DNA of 64,000 bases from Shinella zoogloeoides (lineage in GTDB: Bacteria > Pseudomonadota > Alphaproteobacteria > Rhizobiales > Rhizobiaceae): positions 2,307,501 to 2,371,500 of the forward strand of contig NZ_CP093528.1 of the NCBI RefSeq assembly GCF_022682305.1. Reading direction: 5' to 3'. The notes under the pieces were generated by a model that did not search any database, was not told where the DNA came from, and saw only the letters and a program-made list of their open reading frames with translations. Positions 1 through 14,242 of the stretch are shown here, piece after piece; the first letter of the stretch is position 1; each line of letters starts with the position of its first letter. The translations under genes and the position numbers were made by a program.

Positions 1-1545
1 GAAGACCGCCGGACACTGATGTTCTCGGCCACCGTGCCGAAGGAGATCGCCGCGCTCGCCAAGAACTACCAGCGCGACGCGATGCGCATCTCGACCGCCG
101 CCGAGAAGGAGCAGCACGTCGACATCGACTATCGCGCCCTGCTCACCGCTCCCGCCGACCGCGAGAACGCCATCATCAACACGCTGCGCTTCTACGACGC
201 GCAGAACGCCATCGTCTTCTGTTCGACGCGTGCAGCCGTGAACCACCTGACGGCCCGTTTCAACAACCGCGGCTTCTCCGTCGTCGCCCTTTCCGGCGAA
301 CTCAGCCAGAACGAGCGCACCCATGCCCTTCAGGCCATGCGCGACGGCCGCGCCCGCGTCTGCATCGCCACCGACGTCGCCGCCCGCGGCATCGACCTGC
401 CGAACCTTGAGCTGGTCGTGCATGCCGACCTGCCCACCAATCCCGATACGCTGCTGCATCGTTCGGGCCGCACCGGCCGCGCCGGCCGCAAGGGCGTCAG
501 CGCCCTGATCGTGCCGCTCAACGCCCGCCGCAAGGCCGAGCGCCTGCTCCAGATCGCAAACCTCAAGGCGAACTGGGCGACCCCGCCGTCGGCCGAGGAA
601 ATCCTGCGCCGCGACGACGAGCGCCTGCTCGCCGATCCGCTGCTTTCCGACAAGGTCACCGAGGACGAGGAAGCGACCGTCGAGGCGCTGGTCGAAAAGT
701 TCGACGCCCGCCAGCTCGCCGCTGCCGTCACCCGCTTCTTCAAGGCCGGCCGCTCTGCGCCGGAAGACCTGATGGAAGTCTCGCTCGAGCAGCGCAAGCC
801 GCGCGAGCGCAGCAACGACGCCATTCCGGCCGAAACCAAGCGCCCGCGCGACAGCTTCGCCTCCAGCGTCTGGGTCTCCATCTCCGTCGGCCGCAAGCAG
901 CGCGCCGAGCCGCGCTGGCTGATCCCCATGCTCTGCCGCAACGGCAACATCACCAAGAACGAGATCGGCGCGATCAAGATGCAGCCGGAGGAGACCTTCG
1001 TGGAACTCTCCGCCGATGCGTCGGACGGTTTCCTCGGCGCGCTCGGGCCGAACAGCATGCTGGAGCGCGGCATCCGCGTGACCGTGCTGGAAGGCATGCC
1101 CGACCTCACTCCGCAGTTCTACGAGCGCACGCCCGGCGAGAAGACACCGCGCTACGACCGTCCGGAGCGCCGCGCCGACTGGAAGCCGAAGGGCGAATTC
1201 GAGAAGAAGGGTGGCTATGACAAGAAGCCCCGCTTCGAGAAGAAGCGCGACTTCGACAAGCCGGAAGGCGCCAGCGCCAAGCCGCATTGGAAGGACCGCG
1301 ACAACAAGGGCGACTTCAACAAGGGCGAAGGCGACAAGAAGCCCCGTTTCGAGAAGAAGCGCGATTTCGACAAGCCGGAAGGCGTGAGCGCCAAGCCGCA
1401 CTGGAAGGATCGCGAAGACGGCGGCAAGAAGCCCGCAAAGCCCTTCGCCGGCGCAAAGCCCTTCAAGGGCAAGCGCGACGAGAAATTCGCCAAGCCCGAA
1501 GGCGCGGCCCGCAAGCCCAAGGGCAAGAAGCCGGAACGCGACTGA
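1..1545 (+). CDS. DEAD-box RNA helicase, 3' part (5' end outside window)
   Basis: The reading frame is open from base 1 and starts inside helicase motif III (RRTLMFSATVP), so the N-terminal Q, Walker A and DEAD motifs lie before the window. The C-terminal RecA-like domain follows, with FCSTRAAV, the ATDVAARGIDL block (motif V) and HRSGRTGRAGR (motif VI). A DbpA-type RNA-binding domain (around SVWVSISVGRKQRAEP to IRVTVLEGM) comes next. The protein ends in a long Lys/Arg/Asp-rich tail containing two near-identical units. Such tails add non-specific RNA affinity, and the family unwinds RNA in ribosome assembly or mRNA decay. The DbpA domain suggests a CsdA/DbpA-class protein, but the exact role cannot be told without the missing half. 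An intrinsic terminator follows the stop. Confidence 0.93.
   Translation, partial: EDRRTLMFSATVPKEIAALAKNYQRDAMRISTAAEKEQHVDIDYRALLTAPADRENAIINTLRFYDAQNAIVFCSTRAAVNHLTARFNNRGFSVVALSGELSQNERTHALQAMRDGRARVCIATDVAARGIDLPNLELVVHADLPTNPDTLLHRSGRTGRAGRKGVSALIVPLNARRKAERLLQIANLKANWATPPSAEEILRRDDERLLADPLLSDKVTEDEEATVEALVEKFDARQLAAAVTRFFKAGRSAPEDLMEVSLEQRKPRERSNDAIPAETKRPRDSFASSVWVSISVGRKQRAEPRWLIPMLCRNGNITKNEIGAIKMQPEETFVELSADASDGFLGALGPNSMLERGIRVTVLEGMPDLTPQFYERTPGEKTPRYDRPERRADWKPKGEFEKKGGYDKKPRFEKKRDFDKPEGASAKPHWKDRDNKGDFNKGEGDKKPRFEKKRDFDKPEGVSAKPHWKDREDGGKKPAKPFAGAKPFKGKRDEKFAKPEGAARKPKGKKPERD
1219..1416 (+). repeat. In-frame duplicated unit in the helicase tail
   Basis: Two copies of an 84-nt block begin at 1219 and 1333 (period 114 nt). 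Both encode a unit of the form KKPRFEKKRDFDKPEG, then A/V, then SAKPHWKDR. They differ mostly by third-position changes, which suggests an internal duplication kept in frame. Confidence 0.8.
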
Positions 1546-1557
1546 ATGAACGACTGA

Positions 1558-1588
1558 CGGCGCGGACCTTTCGGTTCCGCGCCGTTTT
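1558..1588 (+). terminator. Intrinsic terminator after the helicase gene
   Basis: A GC-rich stem (cggcgcgga pairing with tccgcgccg, with further pairing near the loop) is followed by TTTT, 13 nt after the helicase stop codon. Its T run is on the plus strand, so it ends the helicase transcript. Confidence 0.8.
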
Positions 1589-1638
1589 CACACAGCCTTA
1601 CGGCACGAGACGCCGCGAATGCGGTGAGCCGCCGGCGC

Positions 1639-5707
<4,069 letters not shown>

Positions 5708-5785
5708 TGCCGCATCAATTCTCTTCGTTTCCCGCGCTTGCGAAGACAAGGCCGCTCACGCGCCCTTGCCGGAATCGCGCCCTGC

Positions 5786-6652
5786 TCAAGCGCCCATCAG
5801 CCTGCGGCCGGCGCGCGCGATCCAGGAACCGGAGTTCTCACGCGGCTCCAGCCCCTTGGTCTGAAGAAGCTTGTAGCTGTCCGCATACCATTCGCTGTCC
5901 GGGTAGTTGTGGCCCAGGACGGCTGCCGCCGTCTGCGCTTCGCTGTCCACGCCCATGGCGTAATAGGTCTCGACGAGGCGCGCCAGCGCTTCCTCGATCT
6001 GGTTGGTCATCGGATATTTCTCGACGACGACGCGGAAACGGGTTGCCGCGGCAATGTATTCCTTGCGCTCGAGATAGTAGCGGCCGACCTGCATTTCCTT
6101 GCCGGCGAGCTGGTCGCGGGCAAAGCGGATCTTCGCCTGCGCGTCCTCGACATATTCCGATTCCGGATAGTTATCGACAACGGCCTGCATCGCCTCGATC
6201 GTCTGCTGCGAGGCGCGCTGGTCCTGCGTCACGCTGGGGATCTGCTTCCAGTAGCCGAGACCGACGATATATTGCGCATAGGCGGCGTCTTCAGAGCCGG
6301 GGTAGAGCGTGAGGTAACGCTTGGCGGCGGAGATGGCCTCCTCGTTCCGGCCCTGGCGATAACTCGTGAAGGCCAGCATGACGAGCGATTTGCGCGCCTG
6401 GTCGGAGAACGGGCTTTGCCGATCGACCGCCTCGAACTTGCGGCCGGCCTCGGTGACCTTGCCGGCGTTGAGGTTGGCGAGACCCTGATTATAGAGCGTG
6501 TCGGGAGACTCGGCTTCCATGCCCAGCTTGGAGATGTCGATATCCGGATCCGACTGGCACGCGGAAAGAACCACCGGAGACACCGCCGCAAACAGCATAA
6601 GATAGGCAATGCGCGCCGTCTTCTTCACACCAACAGACCCTGCAACAACCAT
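5786..6652 (-). CDS. bamD: Outer-membrane assembly lipoprotein BamD (ComL)
   Basis: BamD is the essential TPR lipoprotein of the BAM complex, which folds beta-barrel proteins into the outer membrane. The 288-aa product has a lipoprotein signal ending in lipobox LSAC with Cys32, followed by tetratricopeptide repeats ([72 protein letters not shown]). The start at 6652 is an ATG that gives a normal signal peptide; a GTG 24 nt upstream in frame is less likely. It sits between lpxC and recN, the usual rhizobial order. Confidence 0.95.
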   Translation of the reverse strand: MVVAGSVGVKKTARIAYLMLFAAVSPVVLSACQSDPDIDISKLGMEAESPDTLYNQGLANLNAGKVTEAGRKFEAVDRQSPFSDQARKSLVMLAFTSYRQGRNEEAISAAKRYLTLYPGSEDAAYAQYIVGLGYWKQIPSVTQDQRASQQTIEAMQAVVDNYPESEYVEDAQAKIRFARDQLAGKEMQVGRYYLERKEYIAAATRFRVVVEKYPMTNQIEEALARLVETYYAMGVDSEAQTAAAVLGHNYPDSEWYADSYKLLQTKGLEPRENSGSWIARAGRRLMGA

Positions 6653-6801
6653 GTGACAATCCCAGTTCAACGGCACTCGATGCGGACGGGCCGCACATGC
6701 GCCCCGCGTTGTATCTCCAAATACGTGAAGACCGCAACGCCATGCCGGCGCATTAACGCATTTTTATGGCATTCGTGTCGGGAAGCGATGCCGGCCCGGT
6801 C

Positions 6802-7758
6802 TCACAGAGACCAGGGCGCGAACTCGGGAGCGTTGACGGCGATCAGCTCGCGCTGGCCGGCACGCGAGCGCGGCGTGGAAGCCTCGACCACCTCATAGGC
6901 GGTGCGGTCGCTGAGCAGAGCCTTCAGCGCATGGGCGTTCATCTTGTGACCGCCGCGATAGGAGCGGTAGCAGCCGATGAAGGGCGCGCCGGCAAGGGCA
7001 AGGTCGCCCACGGCATCGAGCGTCTTGTGGCGCACGAACTCGTCCTTGGCGTAGCGAAGGCCCTCGACATTGATCACCGTATTGTCATCGGAGATGACGA
7101 CGGAGTTCTCCAGCGAGGAGCCGAGCGCGTGGCCGGAGGCCCAAAGGCGCTCGACATCGCGCATGAAGCCGAAGGTGCGGGCACGCGAAAGCTCGTTGCG
7201 GAAGGTGGCGGGCGTCAGGTCGCCCTTCCAGGACTGGCGGCCGATCAGCGGGCAGTCGAAATCGATCTCGACCTCGAATCGCGTGCCGTCATAGGGCGAA
7301 AACTCGGCCCAGGACGCACCCGCTTCGATGCGGACCGGCTTGACGATACGGATATAGCGGCGCTTGACGGACAGCGCGACGAGGCCGACCTGGTCGATGG
7401 CGTCGATGAAGGGCGCGGAGCTGCCGTCCATGATCGGCATTTCGGCGCCATGCACTTCGATCAGCACGTTGTCGAGGCCGAGCGCATAGAGCGCGGCCAT
7501 GACATGCTCGATGGTGGCGATGGCGGTCGACGGCGAGAAGCCGAGAACGGTGCACAGGTCCGTGTTGCCGACCTGCGCGGAGACGGCGCGGTACTCGCTG
7601 ACGGTGCCGTCGTCGTGCTGGCGCTGGAAGACGATGCCGCTGTCGGCCTCGGACGGGTTGAAGGTGATCGAAACGGCCGCACCGGAATGGACGCCCGTCC
7701 CGGAAATCGTCACCGGGTTGGAGATCGTCGTCTGGAAACCGAGCATCGTCATGTGCAT
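6802..7758 (-). CDS. lpxC: UDP-3-O-acyl-N-acetylglucosamine deacetylase LpxC
   Basis: LpxC is a cytoplasmic Zn2+ hydrolase that catalyses the committed step of lipid A synthesis. The 318-aa product has the TIEHVMAAL zinc-ligand histidine, the RHKTLDAVGDLAL block (His and Asp ligands) and the catalytic GGHKMNAHAL histidine. Length is typical for rhizobia. ATG at 7758 is preceded by AAGG at good spacing; ATGs 2 and 4 codons in are possible alternatives. It is separated from ftsZ by 323 bp and a strong terminator, so it needs its own promoter. Confidence 0.97.
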   Translation of the reverse strand: MHMTMLGFQTTISNPVTISGTGVHSGAAVSITFNPSEADSGIVFQRQHDDGTVSEYRAVSAQVGNTDLCTVLGFSPSTAIATIEHVMAALYALGLDNVLIEVHGAEMPIMDGSSAPFIDAIDQVGLVALSVKRRYIRIVKPVRIEAGASWAEFSPYDGTRFEVEIDFDCPLIGRQSWKGDLTPATFRNELSRARTFGFMRDVERLWASGHALGSSLENSVVISDDNTVINVEGLRYAKDEFVRHKTLDAVGDLALAGAPFIGCYRSYRGGHKMNAHALKALLSDRTAYEVVEASTPRSRAGQRELIAVNAPEFAPWSL

Positions 7759-8081
7759 TCGCCTTGTCTTGTTGCCGGCGCATTTATAGCCGACCGTGTC
7801 TGTTGAGGCTCAAGGAGCCATACGCCGGACGCGTCGCGCCCGCCGGAAAATCTGCCGGAACGTCTGGAGTGTGCTGTCGCATCCGGCGTGCCGTCTGCGC
7901 GAATCCTGACTGTCCCCTTTGCCCACCCTGAATTTAGTAGGCACCTCAACATCATACAAATCACTGTTTCTTTCGATTTGTTACGCTTCTTTTCGTCCCG
8001 CAACCTATTGAAAGAATTATAGAATAAAAAACGCCCGGATCAGGGATCCGGGCGTCTTGTCACAAAGCCGCAATCGGCGCC
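7759..8081. other. ftsZ-lpxC intergenic region
   Basis: This 323-bp gap holds the ftsZ terminator at its right end (8026-8054). The AT-rich stretch around 7930-8025 is the likely location of the lpxC promoter, but no convincing -35/-10 pair was picked out by eye. No small open reading frame with a ribosome-binding site was seen. Confidence 0.6.
8026..8054 (-). terminator. Intrinsic terminator after ftsZ
   Basis: A perfect 10-bp stem (cgcccggatc / gatccgggcg, loop of 3) is followed on the minus strand by a six-T run. It lies 27 bp after the ftsZ stop and should end the division-gene transcript before lpxC. Confidence 0.92.
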
Positions 8082-9845
8082 TCAGTTGGACTGCCGGCGC
8101 AGGAAGGCCGGGATTTCCAGCTGGTCGTCCTCACCGAGCGAGCGCGGCTGCGGATTCGCACGGCCGTGATCGTCAAGCTGGCCGCGACGCGGGGCGTAGA
8201 GGCTGGCTTCGGCCGAGAGCGGACGGCGCTGCTGCTGGGCGGGCGCGGCCTGTTCCTGGGCGGCCTGGGTCTCTTCATGACGGCCGAGGGAGGAGGTCAG
8301 GCGACGCAGCAGGCCCATCGGGCCACGCTCTTCCTGCGTACCGGCCATCGGCTGCTGGGCGGCGCGATGATCGATCTCCGCCTGCACGACCGGCGGGAAG
8401 TCCTCGATCTTCGGCATGCGCATGGCCTGCGGCTCCTGACGGATGATCGGAGCGGCCGGCTCGACGCGCTGCTGCATGACCGGAGCGTGCTGAACCGGCT
8501 GCTGGACCGGGATCGAACGCTGGACGACCGGCGTTTCGACGGGCGCGGCGAAGAGACGGTTCTGCAGGCGCGGCTCCTCATGGTGAACGACGACCGGCTG
8601 GACCGGCGCCGGAGCCATTGCCGGAATGGCAAGCTCGCGCTCGAGGCTTTCTTCCGAGGCGCGGATGGCGTCCGCGATCGGATCGGCCACCGGCTGCTGG
8701 ACGGCCGGCTGCTGCATGACGGGCTGCTGCATCACCGGCTGGTGCTGCATGACAGGCTGCGGCTGCACGGCAGCGGCGACCGGCTGGGCATGCTGCTGGA
8801 CCGGAACGGCGGCGGAGGGACGGACTACCGGCTTGCTGAGGCTGCGAAAGTCAGCCGAACGACCGGCCACCTCCGAGGCCGTGCGGTCGATGCCCGTGGC
8901 AACGACGGAGACACGGATGAGGCCTTCGAGTTCCTCGTCGAAGGTAGCGCCGAGGATGATGTTGGCGTCCGGGTCGACTTCCTCGCGGATGCGGGTCGCA
9001 GCTTCATCGACTTCGAAGAGGGTGAGGTCGCGGCCGCCGGTGATGGAGATCAGCAGGCCCTGCGCGCCCTTCATCGAGGTTTCGTCGAGCAGCGGGTTGG
9101 CGATGGCGGCTTCGGCAGCGGCCATTGCGCGGCCTTCGCCCGAGGCTTCGCCCGTGCCCATCATGGCGCGGCCCATCTCGCGCATCACCGAGCGGACGTC
9201 GGCGAAGTCGAGGTTGATGAGGCCTTCCTTGACCATCAGATCGGTGATGCAGGCAACGCCCGAATAGAGCACCTGGTCGGCCATCGCGAAGGCGTCGGCG
9301 AAGGTGGTCTTGTCGTTGGCGATGCGGAAGAGGTTCTGGTTCGGGATGACGATCAGCGTGTCGACCGATTTCTGGAGTTCCAGTATACCTTCCTCGGCCA
9401 GACGCATGCGGCGGCCGCCTTCGAAGTGGAACGGCTTGGTAACGACGCCGACGGTCAGGATGCCCTTGTTGCGGGCGGCCTGTGCGACGATCGGGGCAGC
9501 GCCCGTGCCGGTGCCGCCGCCCATGCCGGCGGTGACGAAGCACATGTGGGTGCCGTTGAGGTGATCGATAATCTCATCGATGCACTCTTCGGCGGCCGCA
9601 CGGCCGACTTCCGGCTGCGAACCGGCGCCGAGACCTTCGGTGACCTGCACGCCCATCTGGATGATGCGGGTGGCCTTGGTCATGGACAGGGCCTGGGCAT
9701 CGGTATTGGCGACGACGAAATCGACGCCTTCGAGGCCCGCCGTGATCATGTTGTTGACCGCGTTGCCGCCGCCGCCGCCAACGCCGAAGACGGTGATGCG
9801 GGGCTTCAGCTCGGTGATGTCCGGCTTCTGGAGCTTGATAGTCAT
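8082..9845 (-). CDS. ftsZ: Cell division GTPase FtsZ (long rhizobial form)
   Basis: FtsZ polymerises into the Z ring. The 587-aa product has the tubulin signature GGGTGTG at residues 109-115, the NTDAQAL block and the T7 loop region ([11 protein letters not shown]). A ~250-residue linker rich in Gln, Pro, Val and Ala follows, with repeated QQPVMQ-type units. The C-terminal peptide ends [10 protein letters not shown], the FtsA/membrane-tether docking motif. Many bacteria have ~390 residues; the extension is typical of rhizobial FtsZ1. The start at 9845 ([10 protein letters not shown]) has AAGGA upstream. It lies 97 bp after ftsA. Confidence 0.97.
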   Translation of the reverse strand: MTIKLQKPDITELKPRITVFGVGGGGGNAVNNMITAGLEGVDFVVANTDAQALSMTKATRIIQMGVQVTEGLGAGSQPEVGRAAAEECIDEIIDHLNGTHMCFVTAGMGGGTGTGAAPIVAQAARNKGILTVGVVTKPFHFEGGRRMRLAEEGILELQKSVDTLIVIPNQNLFRIANDKTTFADAFAMADQVLYSGVACITDLMVKEGLINLDFADVRSVMREMGRAMMGTGEASGEGRAMAAAEAAIANPLLDETSMKGAQGLLISITGGRDLTLFEVDEAATRIREEVDPDANIILGATFDEELEGLIRVSVVATGIDRTASEVAGRSADFRSLSKPVVRPSAAVPVQQHAQPVAAAVQPQPVMQHQPVMQQPVMQQPAVQQPVADPIADAIRASEESLERELAIPAMAPAPVQPVVVHHEEPRLQNRLFAAPVETPVVQRSIPVQQPVQHAPVMQQRVEPAAPIIRQEPQAMRMPKIEDFPPVVQAEIDHRAAQQPMAGTQEERGPMGLLRRLTSSLGRHEETQAAQEQAAPAQQQRRPLSAEASLYAPRRGQLDDHGRANPQPRSLGEDDQLEIPAFLRRQSN

Positions 9846-9942
9846 TGCCTTGTTCCTTTCGTTTCCGGCTGCGTCGCCCAACCGGTCTATTCCCAAAACT
9901 TCGTTGTCGGTCTTCCCCGGCGGCGCACCGCCGGGAAACCCG

Positions 9943-11274
9943 TCAGAAACTTTCCTTCAGCCACTGGCCCATGCGGGCGATGCGGCCGTTGCCACCTGTG
10001 ATCTGCGAGAGCATGCCGCCCTGCACAGCGTGTTCTTCCAGTTCCGCGACCTGCGGATAGATCATCAGACCCACCGCGGTCGAAAAGGCCGGGCCCTTGG
10101 CCGCTGTCGGCAGGCCGGACACGCCGAGCGGGCGGCCGATGCGGACATTGCGGGCGAGGATGCGGCGCGCCGCTTCCGGCAGGCCGGTGAGCTGGCTTGC
10201 GCCACCCGTCAGCACGATCCTTTTTCCCACGATCGGCGAGAAGCCGGAGCGCTGGATGCGGTCGCGAATGAGTTCCAGCGTCTCCTCGATCCGTGCCCGC
10301 ACGATGCGCGAGATGAGCGCGCGCGGCACATGGGTCGGCTGGTCGCGGTCGTCCTCGCCGATGGGCGGGACGGTGATGATGTCGCGCTCGTCGCCGGCAT
10401 TCGGCAGGGCCGAGCCATGGACGACCTTGAGGCGTTCGGCATCCTCGATGCGGGTCGAAAGGCCGCGCGCGAGGTCTGTCGTGACGTGGTGGCCGCCGAG
10501 CGAAACGGCGTCGGAATGCACCAGCTTGCCTTCGGCGAAGACGGAGATCGTCGTCGTGCCGCCACCCATGTCGATGCAGGCGCAGCCGAGTTCGACTTCA
10601 TCGTCGACGAGAGCCGAAAGGCCGCTCGCATAAGGCGTCGCCACCATGCCCTCGACGGAAAGGTGCGCGCGGTTGATGCACAGTTCGAGGTTCTTCAGCG
10701 CGGTGCGCTCGGCCGTCAGCACATGCATGTCGACGCCGAGGACGTCGCCGTACATGGAGAGCGGATCGCGGATGCCGCGCTCGCCGTCCAGCGAGAAGCC
10801 GGTCGGCAGCGAATGGAGGATGGCACGGTCCTGGCGCAGCGATTGCTGGCCGGCAACGGCGAGCACCTTGCGCAGGTCGTTGGCGTCGACTTCCTGGCCG
10901 CCGAGATCGATGGTGGCCGTGTAGACGTCGCTCTGCAGGCGGCCTGCGGAAACATTGACGATCAGGCTCTCGATGGTGAGGCCGGCCATGCGCTCGGCCG
11001 CGTCGACGGCAAGGCGCACGACGCTTTCGGCCGCATCGAGGTCGGTGATCACACCGTTCTTCACGCCGCGGGATTTCTGGTGGCCGATGCCGATGATCTC
11101 GACATTGTGCGTGCGGCCCGGAAGGATCTCGCTCTCGGCGCGCGGCGTCAGCCGGCCGATCATGCAGACAACCTTGGTGGAGCCGATGTCGAGGACCGAA
11201 ACGACGTGAGCGCGCTTGGAGGAAAGCGGCTTCAAGCGCGGCAGGCCGAAATGGGACGAACCGAAAATGCTCAT
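9943..11274 (-). CDS. ftsA: Cell division protein FtsA
   Basis: FtsA is an actin-like ATPase that tethers FtsZ to the inner membrane and recruits later divisome proteins. The 443-aa product has the phosphate-1 motif [14 protein letters not shown], the SHS2 insertion ([15 protein letters not shown]), [17 protein letters not shown] and the adenosine motif [14 protein letters not shown]. The C-terminus ([14 protein letters not shown]) looks like the membrane-targeting amphipathic helix. Its ATG overlaps the ftsQ stop by 4 bp, so the two are probably translationally coupled. Confidence 0.96.
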   Translation of the reverse strand: MSIFGSSHFGLPRLKPLSSKRAHVVSVLDIGSTKVVCMIGRLTPRAESEILPGRTHNVEIIGIGHQKSRGVKNGVITDLDAAESVVRLAVDAAERMAGLTIESLIVNVSAGRLQSDVYTATIDLGGQEVDANDLRKVLAVAGQQSLRQDRAILHSLPTGFSLDGERGIRDPLSMYGDVLGVDMHVLTAERTALKNLELCINRAHLSVEGMVATPYASGLSALVDDEVELGCACIDMGGGTTTISVFAEGKLVHSDAVSLGGHHVTTDLARGLSTRIEDAERLKVVHGSALPNAGDERDIITVPPIGEDDRDQPTHVPRALISRIVRARIEETLELIRDRIQRSGFSPIVGKRIVLTGGASQLTGLPEAARRILARNVRIGRPLGVSGLPTAAKGPAFSTAVGLMIYPQVAELEEHAVQGGMLSQITGGNGRIARMGQWLKESF

Positions 11275-12191
11275 GTGCGCTTCGCTGCCTTCTTCAGGTC
11301 CTTTGCCCTCTGCTCGACCGCCGCATTGCGGCGTTCCAGCGCCCCTTCCGTCAACCGCACCGTGGTGCGGTCCTCAAGTCTCAGATCGACCGCAGCGATA
11401 TCGCGCTCCAGGATCCCCTCCTCGCCTTCCAGCGTCGCCAGCACGTCCATGGCGCGGGGCACGTTATGCTCCGGCAGCTTCACGACGATGCCATTGTCGA
11501 GGCGCAGGTCCCAACGGCGGCCGGCGACCCGGATATAGGCCTTCACCCGCGCCTTAAGTTCCGGCCAGTTGTCGAACTCATCGGCAAAGCCGGCGGCGGC
11601 CGTCTCGGCGTCGCGGCCGACGAAGAGCGGCAGCGAGGAGAATTTGTTGTCGCGCAGCGGTGCGATCACGGAACCGTTCTTCTCGATCAGCGACAGGTCG
11701 TTGCCGTGCTGCCAGATCGCGAAAGCCTCGCGTTCCTTGAGCGCGATCTCGATGGTGCCCGGATAGATCTTGCGGACCGAGACGTCCTGCACCCAAGGCA
11801 GCTCGGCGAGTTTCGCCCGCGCATCCTTCACATCGAGCGCGACAAGCGAGGTCGTACCGTCGAGGCCGAGGCGCTCCAGGATATCGATCTCGGAGGTCTC
11901 GCGGTTGCCGGAGACCTTCACGTCCTCGATGGCGAAGCCGATGGCCGTCGTCGAGGCCTGCGCGAAATCCTGCGAATGACCGCCGAGCGACATGCCGTAG
12001 AGGCCCGTCGCGCCGAGGAAGATCGCGGTGGCGGCGCTGCCGGTGTGGCGCGGAATATGGATGCGGCCGGCCGCAAGGCTCACGAGGAAACGGACGATCC
12101 GGCGCAGCGGGCGCGGCAGCACGCGGCCGGCTTCTGCCTCTGAAGGCCCGACGGGACGCACCCTGCTCTTCTTGACGCTCAACGTAAGCAC
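11271..12191 (-). CDS. ftsQ: Cell division protein FtsQ
   Basis: FtsQ is a bitopic inner-membrane protein linking early and late division proteins. The 306-aa product has a cytoplasmic basic N-terminus, one membrane segment ([15 protein letters not shown]), a POTRA domain ([18 protein letters not shown] to [11 protein letters not shown]) and the FtsQ/DivIB beta domain. I chose GTG at 12191 because GGAGGA lies 6-8 nt upstream; a GTG seven codons earlier lacks such a site. The start lies inside the end of ddlB (13-bp overlap). Confidence 0.9.
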   Translation of the reverse strand: MLTLSVKKSRVRPVGPSEAEAGRVLPRPLRRIVRFLVSLAAGRIHIPRHTGSAATAIFLGATGLYGMSLGGHSQDFAQASTTAIGFAIEDVKVSGNRETSEIDILERLGLDGTTSLVALDVKDARAKLAELPWVQDVSVRKIYPGTIEIALKEREAFAIWQHGNDLSLIEKNGSVIAPLRDNKFSSLPLFVGRDAETAAAGFADEFDNWPELKARVKAYIRVAGRRWDLRLDNGIVVKLPEHNVPRAMDVLATLEGEEGILERDIAAVDLRLEDRTTVRLTEGALERRNAAVEQRAKDLKKAAKRT

Positions 12192-13105
12192 GACGCGTCC
12201 TCCACCATCCACTTCAAGAATTCACCAAAGGCATGGCCGGTATGGTCGGCCATTTCGGGCACCAGGGAGGTAGGAGTCATGCCGGGCTGGGTGTTGATTT
12301 CCAGCCAGATAAGCTCGCCATTCTCGGAGAAACGGTCGTCGTAACGGAAGTCGGAACGGCTGACGCCACGGCACCCGATCGCTTGATGCGCCTTGAGTGC
12401 GAGTGTTTGTACTTTTTGGTAAATATTCGGTGAAATTTGCGCCGGGATGATGTGTTTCGAGCCGCCTTTTACGTATTTGGAATCGTAATCGTAGAAGGCG
12501 TGCCCCTGCGGCACCACCTCCGTGACGCCAAGCGCGACATCGCCCATGACACCGCAGGTGAGTTCGCGGCCGTAGATATAGCGCTCGACCATGACGGCAT
12601 CGCCGTAGCGCCATTCCGAGGACGTGATGATCTGCGGCGGATGCGACTGGTCTTCCTTGACCATGACGACGCCGAAGGACGAGCCTTCGCGCACAGGCTT
12701 GACCACATAGGGCGGCTTTATCGGATGGGCCGAGGTGAAGTCGAAGCGGTTCATCAGGCGCTGCTCGGCGATCGGAATGCCGGCGGCCTTGGCGACGATC
12801 TTCGCCTGCGCCTTGTCCATGGCGAGCGCGGAAGCGAGCACACCGGAATGGGTATAGGGAATTTCGAGATATTCGAGGATACCCTGGATGGTTCCGTCCT
12901 CACCGAAGGGACCGTGCAGCGCATTGAAGGCGACATCCGGCTTCAGTTCGGAAAGCACGCTGGCGACATCGTGGCCGACATCGACGCGGGTAACCTTGTA
13001 GCCGACGGCCTCAAGCGCATCGGCGCAGGCATTCCCCGACGAAAGGCTCACCGGCCGTTCCGACGAAAAACCACCCATCAGCACCGCGACATGCTTCACG
13101 CTCAT
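12179..13105 (-). CDS. ddlB: D-alanine--D-alanine ligase DdlB
   Basis: Ddl is an ATP-grasp enzyme making the D-Ala-D-Ala dipeptide that MurF uses. The 308-aa product has [15 protein letters not shown] at the N-terminus, the [15 protein letters not shown] substrate loop, the ATP-grasp core ([12 protein letters not shown]) and the C-terminal metal and D-Ala site ([17 protein letters not shown]). ATG at 13105 has GAGG 6-7 nt upstream. It is the first gene of the ddlB-ftsQ-ftsA-ftsZ run; the terminator of the aquaporin gene lies just upstream, so a promoter is expected in 13106-13360. Confidence 0.96.
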   Translation of the reverse strand: MSVKHVAVLMGGFSSERPVSLSSGNACADALEAVGYKVTRVDVGHDVASVLSELKPDVAFNALHGPFGEDGTIQGILEYLEIPYTHSGVLASALAMDKAQAKIVAKAAGIPIAEQRLMNRFDFTSAHPIKPPYVVKPVREGSSFGVVMVKEDQSHPPQIITSSEWRYGDAVMVERYIYGRELTCGVMGDVALGVTEVVPQGHAFYDYDSKYVKGGSKHIIPAQISPNIYQKVQTLALKAHQAIGCRGVSRSDFRYDDRFSENGELIWLEINTQPGMTPTSLVPEMADHTGHAFGEFLKWMVEDASCLR

Positions 13106-13417
13106 AGAACCCTCGACTGAATTCCGCACTGTGTCCCTCGTCCCTTGTGCGGACCTGATTTTCCTCTCGGTCCGACTCGCCGGGCGAGATGGGACCACTA
13201 GAGCGTCATTAAGGTTAATGAAGCGTTTACTTTCGTTAACCCGATGCGCCGCGAGGCAAATTTTCCTCGCTCCGAATCAAGACACCCTTCGATTCTCTCC
13301 TTGGAATCAGAGAGTTGCGGCCGTGGCAAGAAAAAGTGCGCCTGTGCGCCAACGGGAAACGAAAAAGGGCCTCGCCATAGCGAGACCCTTTCATGGTTAG
13401 CGAAACGGATGGAGGAA
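13106..13417. other. ddlB upstream region
   Basis: This 312-bp gap carries the terminator of the aquaporin gene (13361-13392) and an AT-rich patch at 13205-13242 with three TTAA tetramers (13209, 13215, 13236). The patch is a plausible promoter zone for ddlB-ftsQAZ. The TTAA spacing does not fit a full CtrA site (TTAA-N7-TTAA), so only half-sites could be present. No gene was seen. Confidence 0.45.
13361..13392 (-). terminator. Intrinsic terminator after aqpZ
   Basis: A stem of about 12 bp (aaagggcctcgc / gcgagaccctttc, one G-T pair, loop CATA) is followed on the minus strand by a T run, 25 bp after the aquaporin stop. It should insulate ddlB-ftsQAZ from the mraZ-murB transcript. Confidence 0.85.
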
Positions 13418-14104
13418 TCAGTCGTCTTCGCCGACGACCTTCCAGATCACGGCGCCGATGACGCCGCCGAGGATCGGCGCGACCCAGAACAGCCAGAGCT
13501 GCGAGAGCGCCGCCGTATCGGCAAAGAGCGCGACACCCGTCGAGCGCGCCGGGTTCACCGAGGTATTGGTGACCGGGATCGACACGAGATGGATGAGCGT
13601 CAGGCCGAGGCCGATGGCGATGGGTGCAAAGCCCGCCGGCGCACGGCCATGGGTCGAACCGAGGATGATGATGAGGAAGAAGGCCGTCAGCACCACTTCG
13701 ATGACCAGCGCCGCCGTCAGCGAATAGCCGCCCGGCGAAAGCTCGCCATAGCCGTTGGAGGCAAAGCCGCCGGCCACGAACCCGGCCTTGCCGGAGGCGA
13801 CAAGATAGAGCACCGCGGCAGCCGCGATCGCGCCCACGACCTGTGCCACGATATAGGGCACGAGGCTGGAGGCCGGAAACTTGCCCGCGACCGTGAGACC
13901 GACGGAAACGGCCGGGTTGAAATGGCCGCCGGAAATGCCGCCGACCGTATAGGCCATCGTCAGCACCGTGAGACCGAAGGCGAAGGCGACACCAAGCAGG
14001 CCGATACCGACCTCCGGGAAGGCCGCGGCGAGAACGGCGCTGCCGCACCCGCCGAACACGAGCCAGAACGTACCAAGGAATTCGGCTGAAAGTTTCTTGA
14101 ACAT
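13418..14104 (-). CDS. aqpZ: Aquaporin Z-type water channel
   Basis: The 228-aa product has six predicted membrane helices and both pore NPA motifs (GGHFNPAVS and SVNPARS), with the aromatic/Arg selectivity region after the second NPA as in water-specific AqpZ. It sits at the inner membrane and carries water in response to osmotic change. ATG at 14104 has AGGGGA upstream. It lies inside the murein/division gene block, between murB and ddlB on the same strand, with a terminator after it. This is not part of the classical cluster, so it may be a lineage-specific insertion. Confidence 0.95.
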   Translation of the reverse strand: MFKKLSAEFLGTFWLVFGGCGSAVLAAAFPEVGIGLLGVAFAFGLTVLTMAYTVGGISGGHFNPAVSVGLTVAGKFPASSLVPYIVAQVVGAIAAAAVLYLVASGKAGFVAGGFASNGYGELSPGGYSLTAALVIEVVLTAFFLIIILGSTHGRAPAGFAPIAIGLGLTLIHLVSIPVTNTSVNPARSTGVALFADTAALSQLWLFWVAPILGGVIGAVIWKVVGEDD

Positions 14105-14242
14105 GAATTGTCCCCTGATCCAGGCCCCTCGCACATGGGGCCTCCTTGCGCAATCAACGCGCTGCCAAGCATAGCATTCCCCAAACTTGGCTGAACAGGG
14201 GCTGAACGAGCCGCCGGACGGCGGCTCGGCGAGGCCTGCGAA

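Noticed and set aside
8684..8810. Possible CRISPR-like or tandem repeat array
   Set aside because: The repeats are in-frame Gln/Pro/Met/Val codons of the FtsZ linker without regular spacers.
13205..13242. Full CtrA site upstream of ddlB
   Set aside because: Three TTAA tetramers are present, but none are 7 nt apart, so the full consensus is not met.
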